Source of the DNA: Piromyces finnis
Lineage: Eukaryota; Neocallimastigomycota; Neocallimastigomycetes; Neocallimastigales; Neocallimastigaceae
Direction: 5' to 3'
Length of the DNA: 64,000 nt
Assembly (NCBI GenBank): GCA_002104945.1
Contig: MCFH01000021.1
Location: 434,001-498,000 of the forward strand
Shown: in pieces, positions 48,987-61,000 of the stretch
Layout of the letters: each line of letters begins with the position of its first letter
How positions within the stretch are numbered: position 1 is the first letter of the stretch
The notes under the pieces: generated by a model
What the model was told of the DNA's origin: nothing
What the model saw: the letters and a program-made list of their open reading frames with translations, nothing else
Databases searched by the model: none
Position numbers and translations under genes: made by a program

Positions 48987-50378
48987 TCATTTTTTGGTCC
49001 ATAAATAGCAAATAGCAAATCCATTATCTACAATTTCTCTTATATGAATATTTTTATTAAACATTTTATTAAAAAGATCACATTTTTTTTTCATCACTTA
49101 AATCATAAAAGTCTTGAACGAGAAAATGCTGATTATAAAGTGTATATCTTTCTGGATAACACTCTTTATGTTTATCTTCTTTATCTGGAATTATGGCATA
49201 TTTATTATCTGATACATATACAGTTGGTGATTGCTTCCATCTTTTATCTGTACAAACACCCATAGCTGGTATTTTTACCTCTTTACCTATAGTTACTGTA
49301 GAATTTGTATTATCATTATAATAAATTGTATAACTAAATTTATTACGTTCATATAAAATAATTTTACCTCTTACTTCACCAAGTTTTAGAAATACATTAT
49401 TACTATCTTTAGAATTATCAACAAAGAAATAATCTTTATATAATTTATTGTATTTTTTGGAGTTATTATTTACAGTAATATCAGCAATTGCTTTATAGAA
49501 ATCACTTCTTTCAAAATGACCTTTTTCTTTAACAGTACCATCATTATTATATTCTGTGAGACTTACTTTTTCTTCCTTTAAATGGATGATAACTGTTTCA
49601 GTAGGATTAAGGTGTAAAAAATCAATAATTTCATCAAATACATCAGTTAAAAAACATAAATTACCTGTTTTTAAATTAGTACAATCATATCCATTATGAG
49701 TAACATATACTTGCTTATATTTATTAGTTTCCAGTCTTATATCTAAATACCTAATTCCATGCATTAATTGTTAGTATATATCTAAATTTTGAGTTTTACC
49801 CATATTAGATCTAAAACCATGTATTAAAGGTATAGAATTATGATGTATAGCATAAGTTCCACTATCATGAGTTCCAGGAATATTTATTTGATTAAGAACT
49901 AAAGTTTCATTAAGTTTACTCATCCAGTTAGCATCATTTTCTTCATAAGTAAAATCACACCAACCATATTCAGTTAATGCACGATTATTATCATGATCAA
50001 TATCATAATAACGTACTGTTGGATTTGAAATTATTTCTCCATTAGTTGTTGCATCACCTTTACCATCACTTGTATAATAACATTGTTCTTTAATAATAAC
50101 TTTACCCTTGTACGTATATTGATCAGGATCTACTCTACTAGATGGACCAAATGAACCATCAACTACTTCAGATTTATAATAACAATTATACGCATCATCA
50201 CTAATTCCCCAAAAACCTTCATATACACTTTTACATATATATGTTTTTATACAATCTTTAATACTAAATAAATAAGCCTCATTAGGAACATTATCTAATA
50301 CAAAATATTTACCTACATCTTTAGCACTTAATACATAGCTAATAGATATAAATAAAATATTAATAAAAATAACTTCAT
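48987..50378 (-). pseudogene. PI-PLC X-domain protein, broken by a nonsense codon and two frame shifts
   Basis: Related to phosphatidylinositol-specific phospholipase C X-domain proteins, secreted in many relatives. Both catalytic His regions can be seen: PGTHDSGTYAI and, downstream, VTHNGYDC; IRYLDIRLE and IIHLKEEK also fit. The reading frame is damaged in three places. The ATG at 50376-50378 opens a signal-peptide-like frame that stops at 50328-50330, while the mature-domain frame starts in another phase. An in-frame TAA at 49771-49773 interrupts the domain just before QLMHGIRYLD. A nine-base poly(A) run on the coding strand (49083-49091) shifts the frame, so the Cys-containing C-terminal end is read in a third phase to TGA at 48987-48989. 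Homopolymer errors could explain one shift but not the TAA. No intron solves the breaks. It may be a recent pseudogene, since the rest is well kept. Confidence 0.75.
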
Positions 50379-50638
50379 TTCAATATCTTAATAATTATTA
50401 TAATTTTTTTTAATTATTTAGGTAACAAAATATCATTTTAAAAACATATATTAAAAATATTAAAATTTATTTTATAATAATTATTTAAATATTATAATAA
50501 TATTTAGGATAAATTATTTTATTTATAATAATTTTTTAATTTCATTAAATATATTTAAATTTTATTATCATTCTAATTAAATTAAAATACATGTATTAAT
50601 AATTAAAAAATTTTATTTTTAATATTATCTATTCATTT

Positions 50639-51364
50639 TCAACCTTTTTTTTTATAACATTTTATACAGCAACAACAGCAACAACAAATAATAATTATTA
50701 AAATAATAAATAATATACCATAAAAGCAAAGTTTTTGAATACCTAAGTCAATTACATCAGTATCAGAAGGTATATAACGAATATCAGAGCATGTTATTCC
50801 TTTACAACTATTAAATGAACAGTCAGAATCTTTTAAACAAATTTCACCAAGCATTCGACCACAATTTAAATATTCTTTACCATGTGAAAATATACTAGGC
50901 TTTGTATATACGATATCACAACGTTCAACATTTGCCTTAATATTATGTTCACAAGTATTTTCAATACATTTATTTAAAAAACATTGACTATCAGTTGTAC
51001 AATTAGTAGAAACATGAATATTTATATTGTTATTAGATTCAATAAATTCTGATATAATATTCCTATGGCCAGATGTATAAGGAATTAAAATATATTTATG
51101 AATATATCCATTTTTATCTGGGAGTTCAATAAAAGGTTTAATATCACCATCATTTATACATACACATACATCATCTTTACAATATAATGGTTTATTATAT
51201 CCACAATCTTTTTTTGAATTTACTATAGAATTTGTTTCATCAAAATGATAAATTAATTCATCTGGAATATCATTAGATTCAATACTTATAATACGAGTAT
51301 ATCCATTTTGAAAAAACAAAATACAAAATATATATGTAAATACCACGAAAATAGTGTTTTTCAT
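50639..51364 (-). CDS. Secreted Cys-rich type I membrane protein, unknown function
   Basis: Single-exon gene of 241 residues. I do not recognise a named family. Residues 1-22 look like a signal peptide (hydrophobic, F/I/L-rich after M-K-N). The ectodomain has about 16 Cys, including two copies of a module with spacing C-x4-D-x-x-C-x3-C-x4-C: CTTDSQCFLNKCIENTC and CLKDSDCSFNSCKGITC. These resemble small disulfide-bonded repeats in surface proteins. One transmembrane helix (about 211-230) is followed at once by a run of seven Cys and a short basic tail ending K-K-K-G. The Cys run invites palmitoylation. It sits next to the broken PI-PLC gene, about 260 bp from its start. A surface or cell-wall protein is an inference from topology only. 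Confidence 0.8.
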   Translation of the reverse strand: MKNTIFVVFTYIFCILFFQNGYTRIISIESNDIPDELIYHFDETNSIVNSKKDCGYNKPLYCKDDVCVCINDGDIKPFIELPDKNGYIHKYILIPYTSGHRNIISEFIESNNNINIHVSTNCTTDSQCFLNKCIENTCEHNIKANVERCDIVYTKPSIFSHGKEYLNCGRMLGEICLKDSDCSFNSCKGITCSDIRYIPSDTDVIDLGIQKLCFYGILFIILIIIICCCCCCCIKCYKKKG

Positions 51365-51950
51365 TATTTTTATTTTATATAAATTATATAAAATAAATTT
51401 TTAGGATAAATATAATAATATTATGTATAAATTTTAGTTTGATTTTTAATAATGTATTTATAAATCATTTTATTCTGTTATTATATCAAAATATTTTTTA
51501 ATAGTCCCGAATATATTTCATGAATATTCTTTTATAGTTATGATAGAAGAAATTAACTTTTTATATTTTTTTTAAAATATTTATAACCAATCGTATTCCA
51601 ATACAATGTTACACTAATATTTATTACTTCAATAAGTAGAATATTCTATAAACCTAAATAATCCATATTATAATTTTTTTTTATTATAATATATAGATAT
51701 GTATATATATACATTTGTTTGTTTTATTAATACAGATATGATGATAGTAATTTTATTTTTATTATTTAGAAAAAGATATATTTAGAAAAAGATATTTAAA
51801 TAATTCTTTTTATACTATTATTTTAACATTCTGAAAGTTCTTTATCAATCAAACTAATATATAAAAGTAAGATAAATATATAAATATGTGGGTAAAGAAA
51901 TTAGTATATAAATCATTATTACTATATTATAATTAACAGTAATATTATTA
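51365..51950. other. Intergenic, AT-rich
   Basis: About 590 bp between the start of the Cys-rich gene and the stop of the large low-complexity gene. It must contain the promoter of the Cys-rich gene. A short minus-strand frame at 51854-52045 overlaps the neighbouring gene in another frame and is a shadow. Confidence 0.6.
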
Positions 51951-52849
51951 TTACCATATTTCATTTTGATAATATTGAATCTGAGATAAAATAAAGTATA
52001 GGAAAGATTTACTAATAGGATCTTGATTAAGTGAAGAAACTTCATAGGATACTAATTCATTTAATATTGAATTTTGATTTTGATTATTATTAAATTTTAG
52101 ATTAGGATCCTTTATATTTTCGTATCTATTATTTATATTATTGGTATATGCTTGTTCATTGGTGATATTTTTTTTTAAATTGGAAATACAAAATTCAGTA
52201 CTTTTTGTATTTTCTTTATTTATATCCACTTTAAGGGATATATTATTAATTGATAAAGAATACAATTCTTTTTTTTCATGAGTATTAGAAGTATTAATAC
52301 ACCTTATCTTGTTACAATTGATATTATTGATATTTTTATTTTCCATAATATCATTAATATTCATGTTTTTATCATGCATTATATTATTTAGAGTTATCAT
52401 TATGCTGGAACGTTCATCATTATTTATTATTTCATTACATTCATTATTTATTTGATCTTTTTTTACTTCTTTAAGATTATTATTATCATTGTTATCTAGT
52501 ATTTTCCAATTTTTTAAGTCAGGATTGGAAAAATTATTTGCTAAATTTTGGTTTGGTGAAGATATACTTATTTCTTGGATATCGATTTCTTGATTTCTAG
52601 TTTCCTTATCATTTCCACTTATATTACTGTGAATTATTGTGTTTTCATTACAATTTTTTATAATAATATCATTAGATATATTTATTAAGTCAGGATTAGA
52701 AAATTCATTTATTAAATTATGGTTTGATGAAGATATACTTATTTCTTGATCTTTAGTATCTTTATCATTGTTAATTATATTACTATGAGTTATTGTGTTT
52801 TCATTACTATTTTTTATAATAATATCATTAAATTTACTATTTTGTGATA

Positions 52850-52899
<50 letters not shown>

Positions 52900-54523
52900 G
52901 AAGTTTCAAGTAAAATCGAATTTTTTAAATTTGCTTTTCTTTTGATGTTATCAATTGTTTCATTTACACTTTCATTTTTGTTCTTATTATTATTGTTAAT
53001 ATTTATACTGTTTTCATTTGATGATAAAGAATAATCAATATTTTCTTCTTTATATATTTTATAATTATTTTCAAGCATTCTATTATTTTTTGTTGGAACA
53101 GAATAAGTTATACTTTTTTTATTTATATTTGACATAGGATTCATAATTTTTATTATATCATTTTCATCATTAAAATCAGAAAAAATAGATTTACTTACAA
53201 TACTGTTGCAATTATCATCATTATCATCATCATCATCATTATTATTTTTAAAATCATTTGAACATTTTGTATTAGACTTTTCTAGTAAAACATATTCATT
53301 AGTTTCATTTGACTTATTTGTACTTTTATTTTTACTTAATGATTCTTTATTATTTTTTTCATAGTATTCTGATTTATTGGGTATTTTATCTCTTTCTTTA
53401 AAATTTGTATTAATAGAATAATTATCTTTATTTAAAATCAATATACTATTACAAATATCACTATTTTTTAAAGACGAGGAATTGTTATTATTATTAATTT
53501 CATTATAAGTACTTTCCATTACATAATCTTTATATATATTATTACTTGTATCATGTGATGAATAATCATTAAACTCACTATAATTGCTTTTATTTTCAGG
53601 CTTATTTATCAATTTATTAATAGAAGATTCACTTTTTGCAACTGATTTATCCATTCTATTAATTGATGCTGATTTTTCATATTCAATTTCATGTTTAATA
53701 TTATTAGACGTTATTGAATTAGTTTTTTTTACGGGTATCTGTTTTATTGTATTATTAATATTTTTTTTGGTTAAGCTTTCTTTATCTATTAAATCGTCAG
53801 CAACCGATAAATTTATTGTATGACTCATTAGCGAATTATTTGAATATTTATATGATGAATTATCATTATTTTTATTTTCGTTAATATTATAATGTTGACT
53901 TAAATTAACATTATCTTCAGAACATTTGCTATTACATAATGATTTGTTTTCATCAGAGTTTTTATTAGTATTATCCATTTTAATTTGAGTATAATTTTCT
54001 TTAGAGCTTATACTTTTAACATTTTTTTCGTGATTATGTATTGATTTAAAATCAGAATTAGAATCTTTTATAGTTGAATGAACTTCATCCATTTTATTTA
54101 AATTTTCATTATTTAAGAAAATATCATTAATTGCTTTTAATATATTTTCGTCAAGACTTTCATTTATAGTAGATGTCACTTCTATTATATTATGGTTATC
54201 TTTTTTTAATAAAATATCATTATTTTCTCTACTTTTTTCATATTTATTTTCATTTTCCTTTATATTTATATTATTATTAGATTTTCCATGATTGATTGGA
54301 TTCTTATTTTCATTTGTATTTTCATTATCATCCTTTTTTGTAGTTTTCTCATTTAATAAATAGTAATTAAAAATATCATTAATGATAGTGTTTTCATCTA
54401 TAATAGTGTTATTAGTATTTTTCAAATTCAATTTATTTTTATTTGACTTATTAATTGGATTATTTTTTAATGAAGTTGATAGAATGCCATATTCGTTTTG
54501 ATTTTTTGATTGTGAGTTAAAAA

Positions 54524-54562
<39 letters not shown>

Positions 54563-57500
54563 CACTTTCTATATGAGTATTATAAGTATCTTGATATAAT
54601 CTATTTATACCCGTAGAATAATTATTAAATTGCCTTTCTTTATCTAAATCTTTAAGATATTTTTCATTTATTAATAAGAGATGATCTAAACTAGATACTA
54701 TTCTATCAATAGAGTTATCCTTATTTTTAGTTTGTTTTTTATTATTGCTTTTTTCTGATAATTTGGAAAAATTATTCTGGTTGGAAATTTCATCCATATT
54801 ATTTGTTAGAGATATTGATATAATATCAACATTGTTCATTAACTCATTTTCATTTTCATTTTCATTTTCATTTTCATTTTCATTTTCATTTTCATTTTCA
54901 TTTTCATTTTCATTTTCATTTTCATTTTCATTTTCATTTTCATTTTCATTTTCATTTTCATTTTCATTTTCATTTTCTACTGATATATCGCTTAAATTTG
55001 TAATAATTTCATTATTAATCGAATTAGTTTCATTATTATCAACTTCTTTTTTCATTTTTTCTTCAATAATATTAATATTGTAATTATTATTATTATTACT
55101 ATTACTATTATTAATAATATTTGTGTTACTAATTATGTCATTATTATAACTTTTTTTATTATTTTTATCGTTATTATTGTTATCATCATTGATACTACTT
55201 TTGTTTTCATTAATTATTTCTGTTTGATAGCATTTTGCTGAATTTAAGGAATTAATCAAATTTTCTTTTGAAAAAGACAATAAATTTAGATCTATTATAT
55301 CAGATATATTATTTGGTTTAGTTATATCATTTGATAAAGGATTGAGAGAAGAACCTGAACTAAATCCATAATTTTTCATAGATAAGTTCAGATTATTAAT
55401 AAATTCATTAGTATTATAATTAATTTCTAATTCTCTTTTTTTAGCTTTTAATTTATAATCAAATTCATCTAATAAATCTTCCTCTTTATTATATATTAAA
55501 TTATTACTGTTTTGTTTTTTTTCAATATTGTAAATAGCATTTTCTTTTACTTTGTTTAAATTAATATTGCATTTGTATTCTTCATCTATATCATATCTTT
55601 TTGTACAGTATATATATAAAAAATAAGAAATATGTTAGATCTAATTAAGTTTTATATTTAATTTATTTATATATTAATTACTTTTTTCTTAATCGAGATA
55701 AAGTTTCTTCAACATCTATTTGGTTGTTTTGTTCAAAATGATTTAAATTCATGTTTATCTTTGACATTATACTGATTTATGATATTATATAAAAATTTAG
55801 TATTTTTTTTTATTTTGCATATAAAAAACTATATATTTTCAATAACTTACCTGTTAATATAGCTTGTCTTTTATTTAATAATAAAATATTAATAATTAAT
55901 TAGTGATGTTGATTTTTTATTTTTATACATAATAATAAAATATAATCATTAATTATAGTGTGTATGTATGGTTGAATAATTACGCTATCAATGAAAGAAT
56001 CAGATTTTGAAAAAATTTGGGAGGATAATAAAGAATCATTATAATTTCTATACTTATTTAAATGATATTTATTTTTTATTCTTTTCATTTCGTCGTTTTC
56101 TGTATAATTTGGAAAATTTATTTCAGATATTTCAGATAAGGACATACAATCTTCGCTATTTTTTTTTTCTTTCTCTGTAATATCATTTTTTTGACTTTTA
56201 TTTAATCTCGCAAGAAGTGGTATAGACTTGTTTTTTAATTTTTTCATTGATATTGATAAATCAAAAGTTTCATTATTATTTCTATTTTTTATTACCTCAG
56301 ATAAGGAAGGGGAGGAATCATTTTGAGAATAATGTTTATGATTATTTTTATTATTCTTATTAGTTCGGATTTCTCTTTTTTTAGTAATTTCATTTAAATA
56401 GTAAAAGTAATCTTTTTTTGATTTATTATTATTCATATGTTTTTTTTTAGTTTTATTAACTCTGGATGGTGAATGTACACAGTAATCATTTTCAGTACTA
56501 TTACTATTACTATTATAAGAACTAATACTAGTTTGACTAGGAAATGGTGTTGTGCAATAATCATTATTTTTATGATATTTTTTATTTAGAGAACTACTTG
56601 ATTGAGATAAATTATTTGAGTTATTATCAGATAATTGATCTTTATTACCATTTCTTTTTTTATCTTTATTTTCATTATTTTTAATCTTTTCATTTGTTTC
56701 ATTATCAATCATATTTTCATTTTCACTCATGATATCATTGTCTGAAGAGAATTCTGAGGTATTATTGAAAAAATAAGATTCTGAGTTTGTGGATGAAATT
56801 ACATTAGATTCATTTTTAGATAGAATTACTGAAGAATTATCATTTATATTATTTATGTTATTATTATTTTCATTAATACTATCCATTTCAGTTGAGATAG
56901 ATTCTTTTGAAGATATTTGACTTTCTGTCAATGGAATTGAAACTGTTGAAGATGAAGGAATATATGAAGAATGTGAAATAGTTGAAGATGGCTTAACTGA
57001 AGGATAAATATCATTTAAATACATATCACTTTCATCATTATCAAAATTTATATTTTCTTCATTTTCTGTTTCATTATCATAAAATTCTTGTATTTCATTA
57101 TTGTCAATTTTGTTTCTACTTGAACTTGAACTAGAAGTTTTAGAATCTTGATATGAATAACTACTAGAGACTGGAATAAATGACTTATATTTTTTAGAAT
57201 CTATAAAAGAGATATTGATGTTATTATTTTATATATTTTTAGTAAATTGATATATATATATATTTATTAAATTTAAATATTTACCTTTTTTTTTTATAAA
57301 GGATTTCTCGTAATTATTACTATTAATGTTATTAATACTTTTTAATTTTTTTTGTGTTGGTTTCCCTAACGGACCGCTTAATAAATCATTAAATAATGAT
57401 TTTTTCTCCTTTTTATCATTATGTGTATACTTTTTTTTATTATTTTTAAAGTTATAATCCCAAATATCATTTTTTTCTTTTACTATTGAAACTTTATCAA

Positions 57501-57663
57501 AATTTAAGTGAATAATATCATTATTTGAAGAAGGTGATATACATAAATTTGTTTTCTTATTTAATATAATATATTAATTTTAATTAGTATTTTAATATTG
57601 TTCACTGTTCATTTATAATTTAAAAGTTACCTTCTCTTTTAATATTGGTATTTTACTTTTCAT
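51951..57663 (-). CDS. Giant Asn/Ser/Lys-rich protein of unknown function, six exons
   Basis: No family recognised. Two long open frames that look like separate genes join into one model: 57631-57663, 57285-57555, 55984-57200, 55851-55867 (17 nt), 55682-55771, 51951-55596. This gives 5274 nt, 1757 residues, in phase at every junction. The start is M-K-S-K-I-P-I-L. The first third is Ser-rich with poly-Ser patches and an Asp-Glu cluster. The middle has a Lys/Glu helical region (LLDEFDYKLKAKKRELE). The long last exon is Asn/Ser/Glu-rich with poly-Asn tracts, about 22 Glu-Asn dipeptides (54844-54976) and a tandem duplication of about 50 residues (52516-52829). It ends F-I-L-S-Q-I-Q-Y-Y-Q-N-E-I-W. 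Most of it is predicted to be disordered. The 17-nt exon has a strong GTAAGT donor. An alternative is two adjacent genes. Confidence 0.72.
52516..52829 (-). repeat. Tandem duplication of about 155 bp within the coding sequence
   Basis: Copy A about 52516-52673 and copy B about 52686-52829 are closely similar. Each encodes a segment running from IIIKN through NENTI and HSN to FSNPDL in the giant Asn-rich protein. Copy A carries a 12-bp insertion in the EISIS part. The copies keep the frame. Confidence 0.8.
54844..54976 (-). repeat. TCATTT hexanucleotide repeat coding for (Glu-Asn)n
   Basis: About 22 copies of TCATTT on the plus strand (AAATGA on the coding strand, read GAA-AAT). They encode an alternating Glu-Asn tract. 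The plus-strand Ser-Phe open frame here is its shadow. Confidence 0.9.
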
Positions 57664-58078
57664 ATTGTTGTTTAATAGTTTTATAATTTATTATTATAAC
57701 TATTCAATTAAAACTATTTAATATTTTTTTATTTTTTCATTTTTAATAAAAATTATAAGAAGAAATAAAAAATAAAAAATAAAAAAATTACTAATTAAAA
57801 ATTTAATATAAAACCTTGTTTTTAATTAAAAAAAAAAAAAAAAAAAAAAATCAACTTTTAAACCATGTTTTTTTTTTGATATATATTTATTAATTTAATT
57901 TTTATTTTTATTCTTTGTTACACAATTGCCAAAAAATTATTTCTGTTAAAAAATATTATATAAAAATTCTATATCATAATAAAAAAAAAGGTATGTTTTT
58001 TTAATTTAAAAAAAAAAAAAAAAAACAGTTAAATTATATGAATTTTTAAATATTTGAAAATCAATTTTTATTGTAGAG
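57664..58078. other. Intergenic with homopolymers
   Basis: About 415 bp between the start of the giant protein gene and the stop of RAD2. It has A runs at about 57830-57850 and 58009-58025 and no coding potential. Confidence 0.6.
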
Positions 58079-61000
58079 TTATTTTTTTTTATTCCATTGA
58101 TTAATAACATTTTTAATTCTTTTGCTTTGATGAAGTTTATTTGATTCCATAATGCTTTTAGGATTGAAGAAAAATTGATCCAATTTAGCTTGTTTCTTGT
58201 CATTATTATTAGAAATTTTATTTTTCTCCATTTTTTTAATAATAGGAACTAAAATGTTATTTATTTTGTTATCATTCCACCTTAATTTTTGACTTAAAAA
58301 TCTATATTTTTATTTTATTTTAATAATAATTATTAAAATATTATTACAATTTATATTAATATTAATATATTATTTATTAATATTATTATATATATATAGA
58401 TTTACTTTTTTAAAGATGGCAAATCCGGCGTTCCCCACTGAAAAGCTTGATCTGATTCATCACATAATGGATTTAAGTAGGCGTTTTTAATTTGGGGATC
58501 AGGAAAACTATCAGGAATATCAACTTTTCTACATTGTTTATACTATTATATATATATATATATATTAAAGACGATATATAAGATAAATATACTAAATATT
58601 AAATTAATTGTCAATATATTTTTTTTATTAATAATTACAATTCTTTTTCTTATTTTGTTTTCATTAACATCCACTTCTCCTTGAAGAATGCGCTTTTCCC
58701 ACCATTGTTTAAATTCTACTAATCCATCATCTCCAGGCCATTCTTTGATAATTTCCATAGCATGAACGATACCAAAACCTTTTAATCCAACTGTATAATC
58801 ACTACCTAAAAGGTATGCCATGTTAATTAATTTTTCTCTATTTAAATTCATTTCTTTTTCTAATTCAGACATTTTATAACATTCAACATATTGGTGTTGA
58901 TTAAACATATTTTTATATACTTCAGAACCACCAAATAAAAATATATCACTATCGTCTGTAACAATACCGTTTACTAATTTTTTAGAGTAAAGTGTGGCAC
59001 ATTGAGCTTCAGCTTCCATAGGACTAACAATATAAGGAATACCAAAAAGTCTTAATAGTTCCTATTTCGAATTATATTATAGATTAATTAAAAGTTTTTA
59101 TTTTCGTATATATATAATGTAAAATAGTGATACTTACTTGACATTCATAAATCATGGTGGAAGTAATATCTTCTGATCCTTTTTGTTCTTTTAATTGCTC
59201 TATTTTTAAATTTGAAATTTCTTCTTCTAATTCATTTTGAATAGCCGACATATCTTTTTTAGAGATCTCTGATATCATACGAGCATATTCAATATTCTCA
59301 TCATTAATTTCAGTATTAACATCAATTAAAGAATCTTTATCATCATCATCATCATCATCATCATCATTTATAACTATAGCCTCATTGTCATTTTTTTCTA
59401 TATTTTCTGATTTTTTATTTTCAGTTTTTATTTCAAAACTATCTAAATAACCATGTGGTTTTTCATCTTTATCAAATGTATTTATTATATTTGAAGAAGT
59501 TGAAGGCTCATATATTAATTTCTGATTTTGTTGTAATTGTTTTAAGTCCTCATCAAAATCGTCACTGTCACTGTTAATATCTATTGATGAAGTAAATGGA
59601 TTTACTTCTGATAAACCTTTTGCTTTGAATTTATATTCTTGACTCTCAACTATAAAGTCATTATCATCATCTATTAAAAGATTATTATCATTATCATTAT
59701 TATCTTCTTCTTCAACTAAAACTTCCTTTCCTTTATATTTTTTCTCATCACGTTCAACCCCATTATTTACAAAAAGAGAAAAGTCTATTTTTAATTTTTC
59801 ATCATTTTCATTTTTTTTTATATTATTATTATTATTATTATTATCTTTTTTTATATCTTTATCATCCACTTGTATTATCGGTTTCTTATCAATAGTGTAT
59901 AAGTTTTGAGATGATGTATTTTTTAAATCTAGAGGCTCTTCTTTCATAACATTTTTTTTATTTTCTGATAATAATACAAATGAAGTTGTTTCATCATTTG
60001 ATTGATTTTCAGTTGATGGAATAATTTTTGAAGTTATTTCATTTTCTTTTTTTTCAAGGTTTTTTTCTTTAAATTCATCTATTGCCATATTAACGTCTTC
60101 GTTTTTAATAGAATTAATAGTTGTTTCAACAATTTCATTATCAATATTGTTACTAATGTCGTTATTATTGATTCTTGTTCTTTTAAAAATAGGACTTTTC
60201 AAAAAATTTACTTCATCAGTATCATCGCTATCTTCTTCTATATCAATGATTGTGGTGGGTGATGTTGTTGGTTTATTTATAATATGAGATTGCTGATTAT
60301 TATCATCATCTTTTATATCCTTTAAATCAATTTCATCATTGTTCAATTTCCTTTTTCTAGCTATTAAATTAGAATAATTCTCTTCTCTTTCATTTTCCTT
60401 CTTATTGCTTTCATTATATTTTTTTAATTTACTTAATTGATACTTAAAGTCGTAATTCGTTATCTGTTGATTTTGAGATAAAGAAAATTTTTCTTTATTT
60501 TCATTTTGGAGGGATTTCATGGAAAGTCTTATATCTTCATCATCATCAATAATATCAAAAGTATCGTCATAAAATGAATATTTATTAGATTTACCAGAAC
60601 TGTCAGGTATTTTTATTAATGTATCATTTTTTTTATTAATTTCATTAGTTTTGTCGTATTTATATGTTGGAATAGAAAAGTCAAGAGAAACTGGTTCATC
60701 TTTGTTATTATTATTCTTTTTAGATTTAGTATTTTCTTCATCTTCATCAGAATCAATAATGACAGAATCCCAAACGATTTTTGAACTCATATTTTGCTTT
60801 TGATTTAATTGACTATTTAAGGAAGAAAGAAAATTTGATGGATTGTTTGAAATAGTTTCGGCATCATCATCATCATCATCATCGCAAAAGAAAAAATCTG
60901 TTGGGAATTTTGATTTATTATTTTCATTATTATTATTATTATTAATATTATTAATATTATTATTATTAATATTTTCTTGACTAATGCTATTATTTATGAT

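Noticed and set aside
51854-52045. Minus-strand frame of 63 codons overlapping the giant gene end
   Set aside because: It overlaps the 3' end of the 51951-57663 gene in another frame, and its composition is that of A/T-rich flanking sequence.
54745-55083. Plus-strand Ser-Phe repeat frame
   Set aside because: Complement of the (Glu-Asn)n coding hexanucleotide repeat; no other support.
58006-58203. Minus-strand frame of 65 codons at the 3' end of RAD2
   Set aside because: It overlaps the last RAD2 exon in another frame. The frame with the PIP box and correct splice phase ends at 58079.
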